Shown piece after piece: positions 33,205-41,621 of a stretch of DNA of 64,000 nt (position 1 is its first letter; every line of letters begins with the position of its first letter). The translations under genes and the position numbers were made by a program. The notes under the pieces were generated by a model that was given only the letters and a program-made list of their open reading frames with translations, did not search any database and had not been told where the DNA came from. Source of the DNA: ZC4RG36 sp964652205 (lineage in GTDB: Bacteria > Chloroflexota > Anaerolineae > Aggregatilineales > Phototrophicaceae). The DNA lies in NCBI GenBank assembly GCA_964652205.1, contig CAZZAO010000006.1:22734-86733 (forward strand), written 5' to 3'.

Positions 33205-33648
33205 ATGAAACGACTCACGCTCTTCGTTCTATTACTGGCCGGACTGGTTTTAGCCGGATGTGGCTCGAACGGTATTCAGGGTCTCGGCGCGATCACCGAC
33301 GCCTATCTGCGCGATACCATCTTCTCGGTCGAGCCGCGCGTGAACGGCTCGACGACCATGTGGATGACCCATGACGACGTTGGCTACTACTGCACCACGG
33401 ATCGCGCGCTCGGACAGAAAATCCTCGCCATGATTAAGGACACCAGCCAGCCGGTCGAAGTCCTGGTCGAGTATCGCTCTGTCAACATCGGCGATCCTGA
33501 ATATAACGGCGCAACGCTGGGTGGCTGCGCGCGCGAATCGACCGGCGCGGGATCGAGCGATAAAGGCTCGAACAACGCGAACCAGCAGATGTATAAGATT
33601 ATCTCAATCACGCGCGTGGCGGTTCCGAGTCAGGCAGGCGCCGCCTGA
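33205..33648 (+). CDS. Small lipoprotein
   Basis: MKRLTLFVLLLAGLVLAGCG gives a classic lipobox (LAGC), so I set the start at 33205, which has GGAGG upstream. The mature 127 residues contain DDVGYYCTTDRALGQKIL and two more Cys, and end in a Gly/Ala tail. The pattern suggests a small beta domain. Function is unknown. A strong hairpin at 33654-33682 ends the transcript. Confidence 0.7.
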   Translation: MKRLTLFVLLLAGLVLAGCGSNGIQGLGAITDAYLRDTIFSVEPRVNGSTTMWMTHDDVGYYCTTDRALGQKILAMIKDTSQPVEVLVEYRSVNIGDPEYNGATLGGCARESTGAGSSDKGSNNANQQMYKIISITRVAVPSQAGAA

Positions 33649-33653
33649 CAGAC

Positions 33654-33682
33654 CGCAGGGACACGAACTGCGTGTCCCTGCG
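33654..33682. terminator. Hairpin between convergent genes
   Basis: A perfect 12-bp stem (CGCAGGGACACG with CGTGTCCCTGCG) and a 5-base loop. It lacks a T-run, but it lies between converging genes and probably stops or protects both transcripts. Confidence 0.6.
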
Positions 33683-33707
33683 ATCCAACGCGCTGGCTCA
33701 CCCTCGA

Positions 33708-35474
33708 TCAGTTCGTCACGGAGACGCCAAGCGTGTAGCTGGTCGTCGGCGTCCCGGTGGGGGCGGAGACACTGATCGAATAATCGCCGTTTTCAGGCAG
33801 CGTGCCGCTGAACCCCTGAGCGCCCGCCTGAGCGCGCGCCAGCGGCGAACCGTTGGGAGAAACCAGCGTCAGGTAGACGGGACTGCCCGCCCAGCTCAAC
33901 GTGAGCTGCATCTGCTGGCCCACGCGCGCGTTCAGCACGTAACTCGTTGACACCGTGCCGCTGACCTGCCCGGACACCTGCGCCGAGACAGCCCCCGCCG
34001 CGAATTGAATCCGCTGCGTCCCCGATACGGACGACGACGGGAGCGCCGAGATAGCAACCGTCAGCGAATAGCCGGTCGTCGCCGTCCCGGCAGGCGTTGA
34101 AATCTGCGCTGTGTAAGTCCCATCTTCTGGCAGGCTGCCGCTAAAGCTCCGCGCGCCGTTTTGCGCGCGCGCCAGCGGCGACCCGCCGGGAGAAACGAGC
34201 GTCAGATAGACATTGTTCGCCGGCGACGAGACGCCAAGCTGGCTGTACTGTCCGGCCTGAGCGTGGAACTTATAGGTATCGACACAGGTCGCGCTCATCT
34301 GGCCGCTGACCTGTGCTGAGGTTGCGCCGGGCGCGAACTGAATCTGCTGGTTGACGCTGGCACAACCGACCCCCTGCGCGGCTCCCGGCCCGGTGATGGT
34401 GATCGTCAGCGTATAGACGGTCTGCGCTGTCCCTGCGGGCGCGGAAACCTGAAGGTTGTAGTCGCCGCTCTCGGTCAGCGCCTGATTGAAGCTCTGGACG
34501 CCGTTCTGCGAGCGCGCCAGCGGCGACCCGTTCGGCGAAACGACCGTCAGATAGACGTTATTGCCGGGCGAAGTGACCGCGATCTGCGCCTGCTGACCCG
34601 CCTGCGCGTTAGCTAAGAAGCTGTCGAGCCATGTGCCGCTGGTCTGCCCGTTGACGGTCATGGTGCTGGTTCCGGGCGCATAGGCCAGCCGCTGCGCGCC
34701 AGCCTGCTGGCCGTTATTGACCACCGAAACCAGCAGCTCATAGGAACTGATCGCCATACCGGGCGAAGTCGAGACGCGCAGTTGATAGTCGCCGCTCTCA
34801 GGCAAGACCTGCTGGAAGCTCTGGACGCCGTTCTGCGCGCGCGCCAGCGGCGTTCCGTTGGGCGAAATCACCGACAGATAGATCGGGTTGGTGAACTGCG
34901 TCAGCACTACGTCCATGATCTGACCGGCCTGGGCGTTGAGCAGATAGTAGTTATAGACCGGGCTGCTGTTCTGCCCGCTGACCTGTCCGATGACCTGCGC
35001 CGTGTTGGTGTCAAGCGCGAACGTAATCCGCTCGGTGCTAATCACCGGAGCCTGCGCCGTCGCTCCCGCCGGGGGGAGCGGCGAGATGGCGACCACCATG
35101 TTGAACAGCGTCGTCGGCGCGCCGGGGAAAACGGAGACGCTGATGCGATAATCGCCGGTTTCCGGCAGGTTGCCGTTGAAGCTCTGCGCGCCCGCCTGAG
35201 CGCGCGCCAGCGGCGACCCGCCCGGCGAAACCACCGTCAGGTAGGCTGGCCCGCCCGCCCACGTCAGGGCGACCTGCATCGTCTGCCCGGCCTGCGCGTA
35301 GATCAGGTAGTCGGCGCTGTGATCGCTATCGACCTGCCCGCTGACGGCTGCCGCAGTCGCGCCGGGAGCGAAGCTGATCCGCGTGGGATTAGCCGGATCG
35401 GCCAGAGTGACTGCCGCGAACATCATCATTGCCAGCAGCGCCATGAAAATGCTGTAGATCCGTTTTAAGGACAC
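33708..35474 (-). CDS. Secreted protein made of five PPC-like repeats
   Basis: The 588 residues consist of a signal peptide (FMALLAMMMFAAVTLA) and five tandem domains of about 110 residues. Each runs as FAPGATAAAVSGQV, NAQAGQ, YLTVVSPGGSPLARAQ, SF, LPETGDY, then a final hydrophobic strand. This pattern is the bacterial pre-peptidase C-terminal domain, usually an accessory domain of secreted proteases, but no catalytic domain is present. Start is GTG with GAGAGG upstream. The repeats are close enough that the DNA may recombine. Likely role: surface or matrix binding. Confidence 0.75.
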   Translation of the reverse strand: MSLKRIYSIFMALLAMMMFAAVTLADPANPTRISFAPGATAAAVSGQVDSDHSADYLIYAQAGQTMQVALTWAGGPAYLTVVSPGGSPLARAQAGAQSFNGNLPETGDYRISVSVFPGAPTTLFNMVVAISPLPPAGATAQAPVISTERITFALDTNTAQVIGQVSGQNSSPVYNYYLLNAQAGQIMDVVLTQFTNPIYLSVISPNGTPLARAQNGVQSFQQVLPESGDYQLRVSTSPGMAISSYELLVSVVNNGQQAGAQRLAYAPGTSTMTVNGQTSGTWLDSFLANAQAGQQAQIAVTSPGNNVYLTVVSPNGSPLARSQNGVQSFNQALTESGDYNLQVSAPAGTAQTVYTLTITITGPGAAQGVGCASVNQQIQFAPGATSAQVSGQMSATCVDTYKFHAQAGQYSQLGVSSPANNVYLTLVSPGGSPLARAQNGARSFSGSLPEDGTYTAQISTPAGTATTGYSLTVAISALPSSSVSGTQRIQFAAGAVSAQVSGQVSGTVSTSYVLNARVGQQMQLTLSWAGSPVYLTLVSPNGSPLARAQAGAQGFSGTLPENGDYSISVSAPTGTPTTSYTLGVSVTN

Positions 35475-35639
35475 GATTCACCTCTCAGATCATCCTGCAC
35501 CACAGGATTCATTGTGTTACAAGCGGCATTAAAGGTCAAGCGTTATTTGTGCAAAAATACCCGTCCGTAGGGAAAGCGTCGGCTGCCAGAGCCAGCGCCC
35601 CGAGTCGTATCCACTGGCTCGATTCAAGCAGCGAAAACA

Positions 35640-35671
35640 AAGCGGGGACGTTGTGGACACCGTCCCCGCTT
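35640..35671 (-). terminator. Terminator of the minus-strand glycoside locus
   Basis: An 11-bp stem (AAGCGGGGACG with CGTCCCCGCTT) is followed on the minus strand by TTGTTTTC. It lies 83 bases beyond the stop of the 891-residue gene and marks the end of that block. The rest of 35475-35754 shows nothing else. Confidence 0.7.
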
Positions 35672-35754
35672 CAGTCAATCAGGATTTGTCTCGGGTGGGT
35701 CTGAGAGCTAGCGTGCCGTACCCTTCTGGCACAGGCTGGATTTAACTCACCGCC

Positions 35755-38430
35755 TCAGAGCGCCATTTGATAGGTCGCTAAGGTTTGCAGCTCATCCGGC
35801 GATAACCCAATGACCAGCGGGACTTCATACATCCAGTCGTCAGTCAGGCGGATAGCTAACTCCCCCTGCTCATCGGGATAGACCGTTTGACCGTCGTTAT
35901 AGCGAACAGTGACGTCATATCCCCTGGGGAGAGTCAGCATCACCTGCCCCGGAGAGACATTCTCCGCGCGCCACAAATAGATATGCGGGATGCCGTCACG
36001 GTAGAGAGTACGCCCGCGCAGCGCATCACCCAGACTAAATTCGGCGCTGCGAGATGCGCGCGGCGTCCCTGACAACCTGACCGTGCGCGTAGAGTCGCCA
36101 GCCGGGAGCTGGTCGCAGACGATGATGCCGTGCAGATTGCCCGTCGCCCCATCGATGACTGACATCCAGCGCGTCTCGGCTGAGCCGCCAATCGTTCGGA
36201 CGTTCGTACCGAGCAGCGGCAAACGCCAGACGGCAACGGGCAGAAATTCAAGCGGCTTCGATAAATGGAAACGAAGGGTAACTTCAACCTCGGAACCGTT
36301 TATCTCAACCGCCGTTTCTACCCCTATGCCGGATAAGCTGACCTGCTTCGGAACGCAATTCTCCTCGGTTATCTGTTCGGGGGTAATCAGCCCTTGAAGG
36401 TTACGGAACTGGCTCGAAGGCCCCCATTCCGGCTCCGACCAGGGGGTTGTGAAATCCCAGAAAAACTGCGGGAGTGGCTGCCCATCAAGATGGAGCGTGT
36501 GAAACCGGACATTGCTGACTTCAATGCGATCCGGGAGTTGTGCTGGCTTGTTCTGCGCGCGATAGCCGACGTAAACATCGGGCTGATAGTAAATATGCTC
36601 TGGCTGGCGCTGATAGTGCCGGTGATAGTAATCGGCAATATCGGCGGCGGAAGCGAATACGAGCGGATGCGACTGAGCCTGCGTAACCAGATACTCAACC
36701 GCGAGCGCATTGGCTCTCTGCCAGTCGGGGCTATTCACAAAATTCTCAAGCCCGATGGTGAAGAACAGCGGTTCAGGTTGATAGCTTGCGTCGTTCAGCC
36801 ATAGATCGACGGCGTCATAGAACCGGGTCATGTTCACCGACTGGGAGATACCGCCTTTATAACGCCGCATTGGACAGGTCAGGGTCGGGCAACCTTCCAT
36901 TGTAAAGACACAGTAATTTCTTGCTGAGGTCCCGGTCCCCATGCTGAAGGCGACAATGGATGACCCCGGCGCAACCTTGCGGAAATCATCGTCAGCGACA
37001 TAATACGGCGCGTTGGGCGCAGCCAGATGGTTGATCCGCCACTGATTTTCATCCGACCCGTCCAGCCAGTTCTGCCAGGTACAGAGGGAATTGATCGCCT
37101 TGATCCCCAGTTCAGCCGCAATCCTGGGCGTATCATGTCCGAGCGTATAACTGCCAAGAATCTCGAGTGGGCCGACGCTAAGAATCTTCCAGAGGCTCCG
37201 GGCCATCTGAAGGGCCTCAGCCTGTAACCCCGCATCCAGGTCCATGAGATTGAAGTTGGGGATGTCAGGCATCGCCCAGGTTGCATTCATGAAAGGGACC
37301 AGGCGGTCGCCGTAACGATGGCGCATGGAGGCATAGGGGCTGAGATAGGCGAGTACGTCAGCGGTCGTGTGGTCATACGGCGACCACCAATCACCAACCC
37401 AGTAGTCACCCGGCAAGTCGAAGCGATGAATCTCGGCATCAATATCCGGGAAATTACTCCCTACCCACAGCGTACAGACGGCATATCCCGGCTCAATGAC
37501 CGCAAAGGCCCGACTGAGCCGCTCGTCACCCACCTGCCAGACGACGCGCCAGTTTCCCGCCTGACTGGCGACAAGCTCAACATCCGCCCGCCATCCATCG
37601 TTCATGGCCTGCCAGTTGAAGTCTACTCCGTCAGACTGTAGCCCTGCGCCCAGATAATCCGGCTCGATGGTGGCGCGGCAGGGCGATGGCAGCTTGCCCT
37701 GAACCTTGAAGGTGAGCTGTACTTTCTCATTCAGATTGACCAACCCCCGGCTGATCGTCAGGTCTGTCCGGTATTGCTGCCCCACCCCGCCGGCAATGTC
37801 TGCGGTGATCCTGTCTAGCGCCACACTATTCTCATCCATGCGCCAGCGCAACCAGGCGTCAATATCGGCTCGACGTTCGATTTCAGTGAGCGGCGCGCGA
37901 TCATAAGGCGTGGTCAGTTCAAACTGATGGAGATAGATGCGGGCATCGCCTGTCGCCTCGATGGTGAGATAGCCGCCGCGCTGCCCTGCTGCTTCCGGCA
38001 GGACAATGCGCTGCTCTCCATCCACGGTCGTAATGAACAGACTGCCCGCCTGTTTACGGAAGGAGACAGACAGCCGTTCGCCAGCGGCTTCAATCTTCCC
38101 CGTTTGCAACAGATGATTTGCGGAGTCGGTGATGTTCACGGCCCCGGCGCGGCTAATCCGAATAAGCACAACGGCTTCTTTGATTGATCCCCACTCGTGC
38201 GGCTTGCCGAGCGCAATCGTCAGTTCGGCGGCCTGTCCCTGCCCATATTCATAAGTGAGCGCTGCTTCAAAATCACGCAGGTTGTCGGGATGGACAGCCG
38301 TCCCCGACAGGGTGACATGGCTGACGCGGAAATTGGGTTCGAGGACAATCGGCCCTGCCTGACGGCTGACCGCGACATCGCCACGCCGCCAGGTTTCTGT
38401 GGGGAGATCAAAACTATCGACATAAATCAC
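35755..38430 (-). CDS. Large protein of unknown family, glycan-locus member
   Basis: The 891-residue protein has no signal peptide. Residues 1-175 look like a concanavalin-type sandwich (YVDSFDLPTETWRRGDVAVS, YLTIEATGDARIYLHQFELT). Residues about 310-600 look like an alpha/beta barrel: DYWVGDWWSPYDHTTADVLA, LEILGSYTLGHDTPRIAAEL, APYYVADDDFRKVAPGSSI. That region loosely recalls GH57 or deacetylase-type barrels. The C-terminal 250 residues are beta-rich. Start is GTG with AAAGG upstream. It is the last gene of the minus-strand sugar block, next to an SDR and glycosidases, so a cytoplasmic glycan-processing role is inferred. I cannot assign a family. Confidence 0.6.
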   Translation of the reverse strand: MIYVDSFDLPTETWRRGDVAVSRQAGPIVLEPNFRVSHVTLSGTAVHPDNLRDFEAALTYEYGQGQAAELTIALGKPHEWGSIKEAVVLIRISRAGAVNITDSANHLLQTGKIEAAGERLSVSFRKQAGSLFITTVDGEQRIVLPEAAGQRGGYLTIEATGDARIYLHQFELTTPYDRAPLTEIERRADIDAWLRWRMDENSVALDRITADIAGGVGQQYRTDLTISRGLVNLNEKVQLTFKVQGKLPSPCRATIEPDYLGAGLQSDGVDFNWQAMNDGWRADVELVASQAGNWRVVWQVGDERLSRAFAVIEPGYAVCTLWVGSNFPDIDAEIHRFDLPGDYWVGDWWSPYDHTTADVLAYLSPYASMRHRYGDRLVPFMNATWAMPDIPNFNLMDLDAGLQAEALQMARSLWKILSVGPLEILGSYTLGHDTPRIAAELGIKAINSLCTWQNWLDGSDENQWRINHLAAPNAPYYVADDDFRKVAPGSSIVAFSMGTGTSARNYCVFTMEGCPTLTCPMRRYKGGISQSVNMTRFYDAVDLWLNDASYQPEPLFFTIGLENFVNSPDWQRANALAVEYLVTQAQSHPLVFASAADIADYYHRHYQRQPEHIYYQPDVYVGYRAQNKPAQLPDRIEVSNVRFHTLHLDGQPLPQFFWDFTTPWSEPEWGPSSQFRNLQGLITPEQITEENCVPKQVSLSGIGVETAVEINGSEVEVTLRFHLSKPLEFLPVAVWRLPLLGTNVRTIGGSAETRWMSVIDGATGNLHGIIVCDQLPAGDSTRTVRLSGTPRASRSAEFSLGDALRGRTLYRDGIPHIYLWRAENVSPGQVMLTLPRGYDVTVRYNDGQTVYPDEQGELAIRLTDDWMYEVPLVIGLSPDELQTLATYQMAL

Positions 38431-38522
38431 AATCGCAATCCTTTACCGAGCATCCTGAGGCGCTTAACCACGTCCAGAGCATCTCAACCACTATTTCGCG
38501 CCGTCGCCAGCGCCACAATCGC

Positions 38523-39306
38523 CTACTCTGTCCAGTATTTCGCGCCGGGCAGGCTGCCATCCATGACATAGCCACCATCAATCGTGAGTACCTGTCCGGT
38601 GATATAGCGCGCATCGTCGGACGCCAGAAAAGTCACTCCGGTGGCGATCCATTCGGGCTGGGCGATTGATTTCATTGGCACGCGCTCGAACAGCGCTTTG
38701 ACAACCGCCTCGGTATACATGGGAGTCGTCAATTCGCTGTAAGTGGCCCCCGGCGCTACACAGTTGACCCGAATGTTATAGGGCGCGAGTTCAGTTGCCA
38801 TCGTCCGCGAAAATGCCTCGATCCCGCCTTTGGATGCCGTGTAAGGGCCAGCGTTCGGTTCGGAGAGGGTGGCATGGATGGACGACATATTGACGATGCT
38901 GCCGCCCTGTTTTTGCTCGATCATGACGCGGGCTGCGGCGCGCGCGCAAAAGAAGACGCTGGATAGATTCGTTCGGATGATACGATCCCAGGTTTCGTCC
39001 GTGATNNNNNNNNNNCCCCTGAGCAATAATTCCGGCATTGTTGACGAGAATATGAAGCCCGCCAAGCTGCTCAACAACCTGCCGGGTCATGCGATCAACC
39101 GGCGCTGATTCGGAGACATCGCAGGCGAGCGCCAGCGAACGGTGTCCCTGTTCGACAAGCGCAGCCGCGACGGCTTCGGCTTTTGCCTGCTGCACGTCAG
39201 CAATACAGACCGCCGCGCCCTCATTTGCCAGGGCCAGAGCGATAGCTTTCCCAATCCCTGCCGCGCCACCTGTGACAATGGCAACTTTACCTTCGAGCTT
39301 CATCAT
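38523..39306 (-). CDS. Short-chain dehydrogenase/reductase, interrupted by an assembly gap
   Basis: The two halves form one classical SDR. The N-terminal half has VTGGAAGIGKAIALALANEG and LHILVNNAGII. The C-terminal half has NLSSVFFCARAAARVM, the catalytic Ser in VNMSSIHA, YTASK (Tyr/Lys), and ITGQVLTIDGGYV. The 10 N placeholder puts the halves out of frame; 9 or 12 real bases would restore it, and only about four residues are missing. GGAGGTGAG precedes the double ATG at 39306/39303. In this block it may oxidise a released sugar. Confidence 0.88.
39006..39015. other. Assembly gap (10 N) inside an SDR gene
   Basis: A run of ten N. The coding frame shifts across it, so the length is a placeholder or slightly wrong. 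Confidence 0.95.
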
Positions 39307-39335
39307 CTCACCTCCACTTGATGAATAACAGCCTG

Positions 39336-41528
39336 TTAGTCCGTAGTCAGGGGATAGCACTCGACCACCTGCGCTGACCAGGGCGCAAGCCGCCGGGATA
39401 CCGTAAACATGCCCTGTTCAGCATCAAACCCTCCGCCCTCATGAACCCTCGGGCAGTTATACCAGCGGTCGCGGTCTAAACCGCGCTGTTCTAAATTGAT
39501 GCTGCCCCTGATGATCCGTGATTCGCCCGACAGATTGAAGAGAACCGCGATAAACGCCGACTCCTCAGGGAGAAGATGAAAGTGTACTTCTTCGTTCGCG
39601 CCGTAAAATTCGCCGCGTTTGAAGAAGCGAGCCAGCTTCTGGTAGCGACTCATGGCATGGCGCTGCGCTTCAGCGATAGACGGGTCTTCATGGCTGCCGC
39701 CAATCCCCAGATGGCGGCAGGTCGAAGCATACCACCACAGGACGAGCGCGTGCTGGTTGTCCCCGCGCAGGTCTACGTGGAGATAGATCGGCACATTGCA
39801 GGCCAGATTGTAATAGTACAGAGCGAGCGCCCGGCCACTGAGAAGGTCTTCCATCGGCTGCCACATCAACTCAAAGCCCCAGTTAACATCATAACTGCCA
39901 GTCAAGCCATACTGATAGTAAACCGGGGTATAGCGCAGGGTACTGCCCCCAACAACCATATCGTGCATCTCGATCAGCACGTCAGGATAGCGCGCATGGA
40001 TGCGTTGAGCTAATTGAAGGTTGGCGGAAACGTGGTCAGAGCGCGTATAAGGAATCGGGTGTCCATGGGCTTCGTTAAAGCAGGCAGTGGCATACCAGTT
40101 CCCGTCGAACATCAGGAAAGTTACCCCATCGGCACAGAGTTCCAGAAGTCGCCGCGCGGCTTCATCCAGATATTGTCTGGAGCCAAGACACAGAAAGCGA
40201 GCGCACTCGCTTTGAGACACATCCGGCCCCGATGCCAGACTCCAGTGGCGAATATCGAGGTGCTGCGTATAGATTGGCCTCCCTTCTCGATCCAGCGCCT
40301 GAGCAGCCGCCGGCCATTGATCGACGCCGCTCTGATCAAAGGACAGCCAGGTGGCTAACGGACAGTGCAGGGAAACTCGCAATCCGTAGCGCTCCTGAAC
40401 CTCCTGAATAAACTGGCGCTGATTTCCAAGCCACGCCTCGCCCCACAGAAACGAGCCGAACTCCGTATCCCAACCGGGGTCAAGGTAGAGCGCTTCGCAG
40501 TGGTAGGCGCGCGCTTTTTCGGCCTCTTTCAGGATAAGGTCGCGGGTGTAGGTCAGGTGACGGGTCTTGCGTGGCCTCGGCGGGTTTCCCGCAGTGGCGA
40601 GTGAGAATTCTGCGTTGTCGTACAGTTCGTTCCAATGCACCGGGGGGTTGAAGGCAGCGGGAAAGTGACAGCCGTGCTGGTCGAGAAAACGGCGGAAAGC
40701 ATAGAAGGATTCCTGAAAATCACCGGAGGATGTTTCATAGTGGGTCACGCCCAGCGTGACCTGTTTGCCAGCGGGAATGGTTGTAAGCAAGGCTGGCTCA
40801 CCGTCGCGCAGACCTGCACCCCCAAAGCATAAAAGTAAGCCACCGTCATCAACATGGGTGTCAATGACACTAGATTCCATCGCCTGCTGGTTGAATTTGA
40901 AAATGCCCAGACTGTCATTGCCGTGCGTCCACGCCCATCCTTCAGAGAAGTACCGAGAGGAGCGCAGGTAGCCGTTTCCCCACGGCACGGACGCGACCTC
41001 GTTGATTCGGACTTCTTTTCCGCTGCCGCTGATGATCTGCTGGAAGGAAAAGTCATTATCAGCATCGCCGGATGCAACTGCGCTATGTCGGAAGGGAATA
41101 GCAACCAGCCGGTCTTCCTTCAGCGCCGGGAGCAGCCTGCCAACGTTGTTCGTGATACGCCGCTGCCACCCACAGGCGAAATCGAGAAGCTCGACCGCCT
41201 CATTTCCCGGATTGTACAGCGTGATCTGCTCTTCAAAAAAGGGCGCGCTGTCAGGCAGCCACAGCGCCTGATGAACCTTTAGCCCTGCCAGCTCACCTCG
41301 TATATGAAGCTTATCCGCTTCCTGACTCACAGAGGCTTCCCGCAGGCCCTCACACAGGCGCGCCTCGCCTGTCCGCGCCCGCCTGACTGCCTGATAGAAG
41401 TACGGCGCGCCCGCCAATTCACAATCCATGTGTCGGTCGAAGAGCGAGAAGACCGGTGAACCGTTGTGCAGGTCAATCCTGATTCGGTAGCCGGAGTTCA
41501 TTCTGGTCATTGACTCAGAGGCGCTCAC
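39336..41528 (-). CDS. Clan-D (GH36/GH27-like) glycosidase, putative
   Basis: The 730-residue protein has no signal peptide. An N-terminal beta-sandwich (about 1-290) is followed by a barrel with LYLDPGWDTEFGSFLWGEAW, GLRVSLHCPLATWLS, GVTFLMFDGNWYATACFNEA and PDVLIEMHDMVVGG, and a C-terminal beta domain. In clan-D glycosidases the nucleophile Asp lies on a strand like FLMFDGNW (about residue 467), and the acid Asp further on, so alpha-galactosidase-like or related activity is plausible. Start is GTG with GGAAAGGA upstream. Within the operon it would act on imported oligosaccharides. Confidence 0.65.
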   Translation of the reverse strand: MSASESMTRMNSGYRIRIDLHNGSPVFSLFDRHMDCELAGAPYFYQAVRRARTGEARLCEGLREASVSQEADKLHIRGELAGLKVHQALWLPDSAPFFEEQITLYNPGNEAVELLDFACGWQRRITNNVGRLLPALKEDRLVAIPFRHSAVASGDADNDFSFQQIISGSGKEVRINEVASVPWGNGYLRSSRYFSEGWAWTHGNDSLGIFKFNQQAMESSVIDTHVDDGGLLLCFGGAGLRDGEPALLTTIPAGKQVTLGVTHYETSSGDFQESFYAFRRFLDQHGCHFPAAFNPPVHWNELYDNAEFSLATAGNPPRPRKTRHLTYTRDLILKEAEKARAYHCEALYLDPGWDTEFGSFLWGEAWLGNQRQFIQEVQERYGLRVSLHCPLATWLSFDQSGVDQWPAAAQALDREGRPIYTQHLDIRHWSLASGPDVSQSECARFLCLGSRQYLDEAARRLLELCADGVTFLMFDGNWYATACFNEAHGHPIPYTRSDHVSANLQLAQRIHARYPDVLIEMHDMVVGGSTLRYTPVYYQYGLTGSYDVNWGFELMWQPMEDLLSGRALALYYYNLACNVPIYLHVDLRGDNQHALVLWWYASTCRHLGIGGSHEDPSIAEAQRHAMSRYQKLARFFKRGEFYGANEEVHFHLLPEESAFIAVLFNLSGESRIIRGSINLEQRGLDRDRWYNCPRVHEGGGFDAEQGMFTVSRRLAPWSAQVVECYPLTTD

Positions 41529-41621
41529 GCAAAGTCCTTTCCAGGCGAGCCGCAGATCATCATTTTCAGCCCGCCGCTCTATCGAACAGCAATCGTCGTC
41601 TCGAAGCTGCCATGCCAGAAA

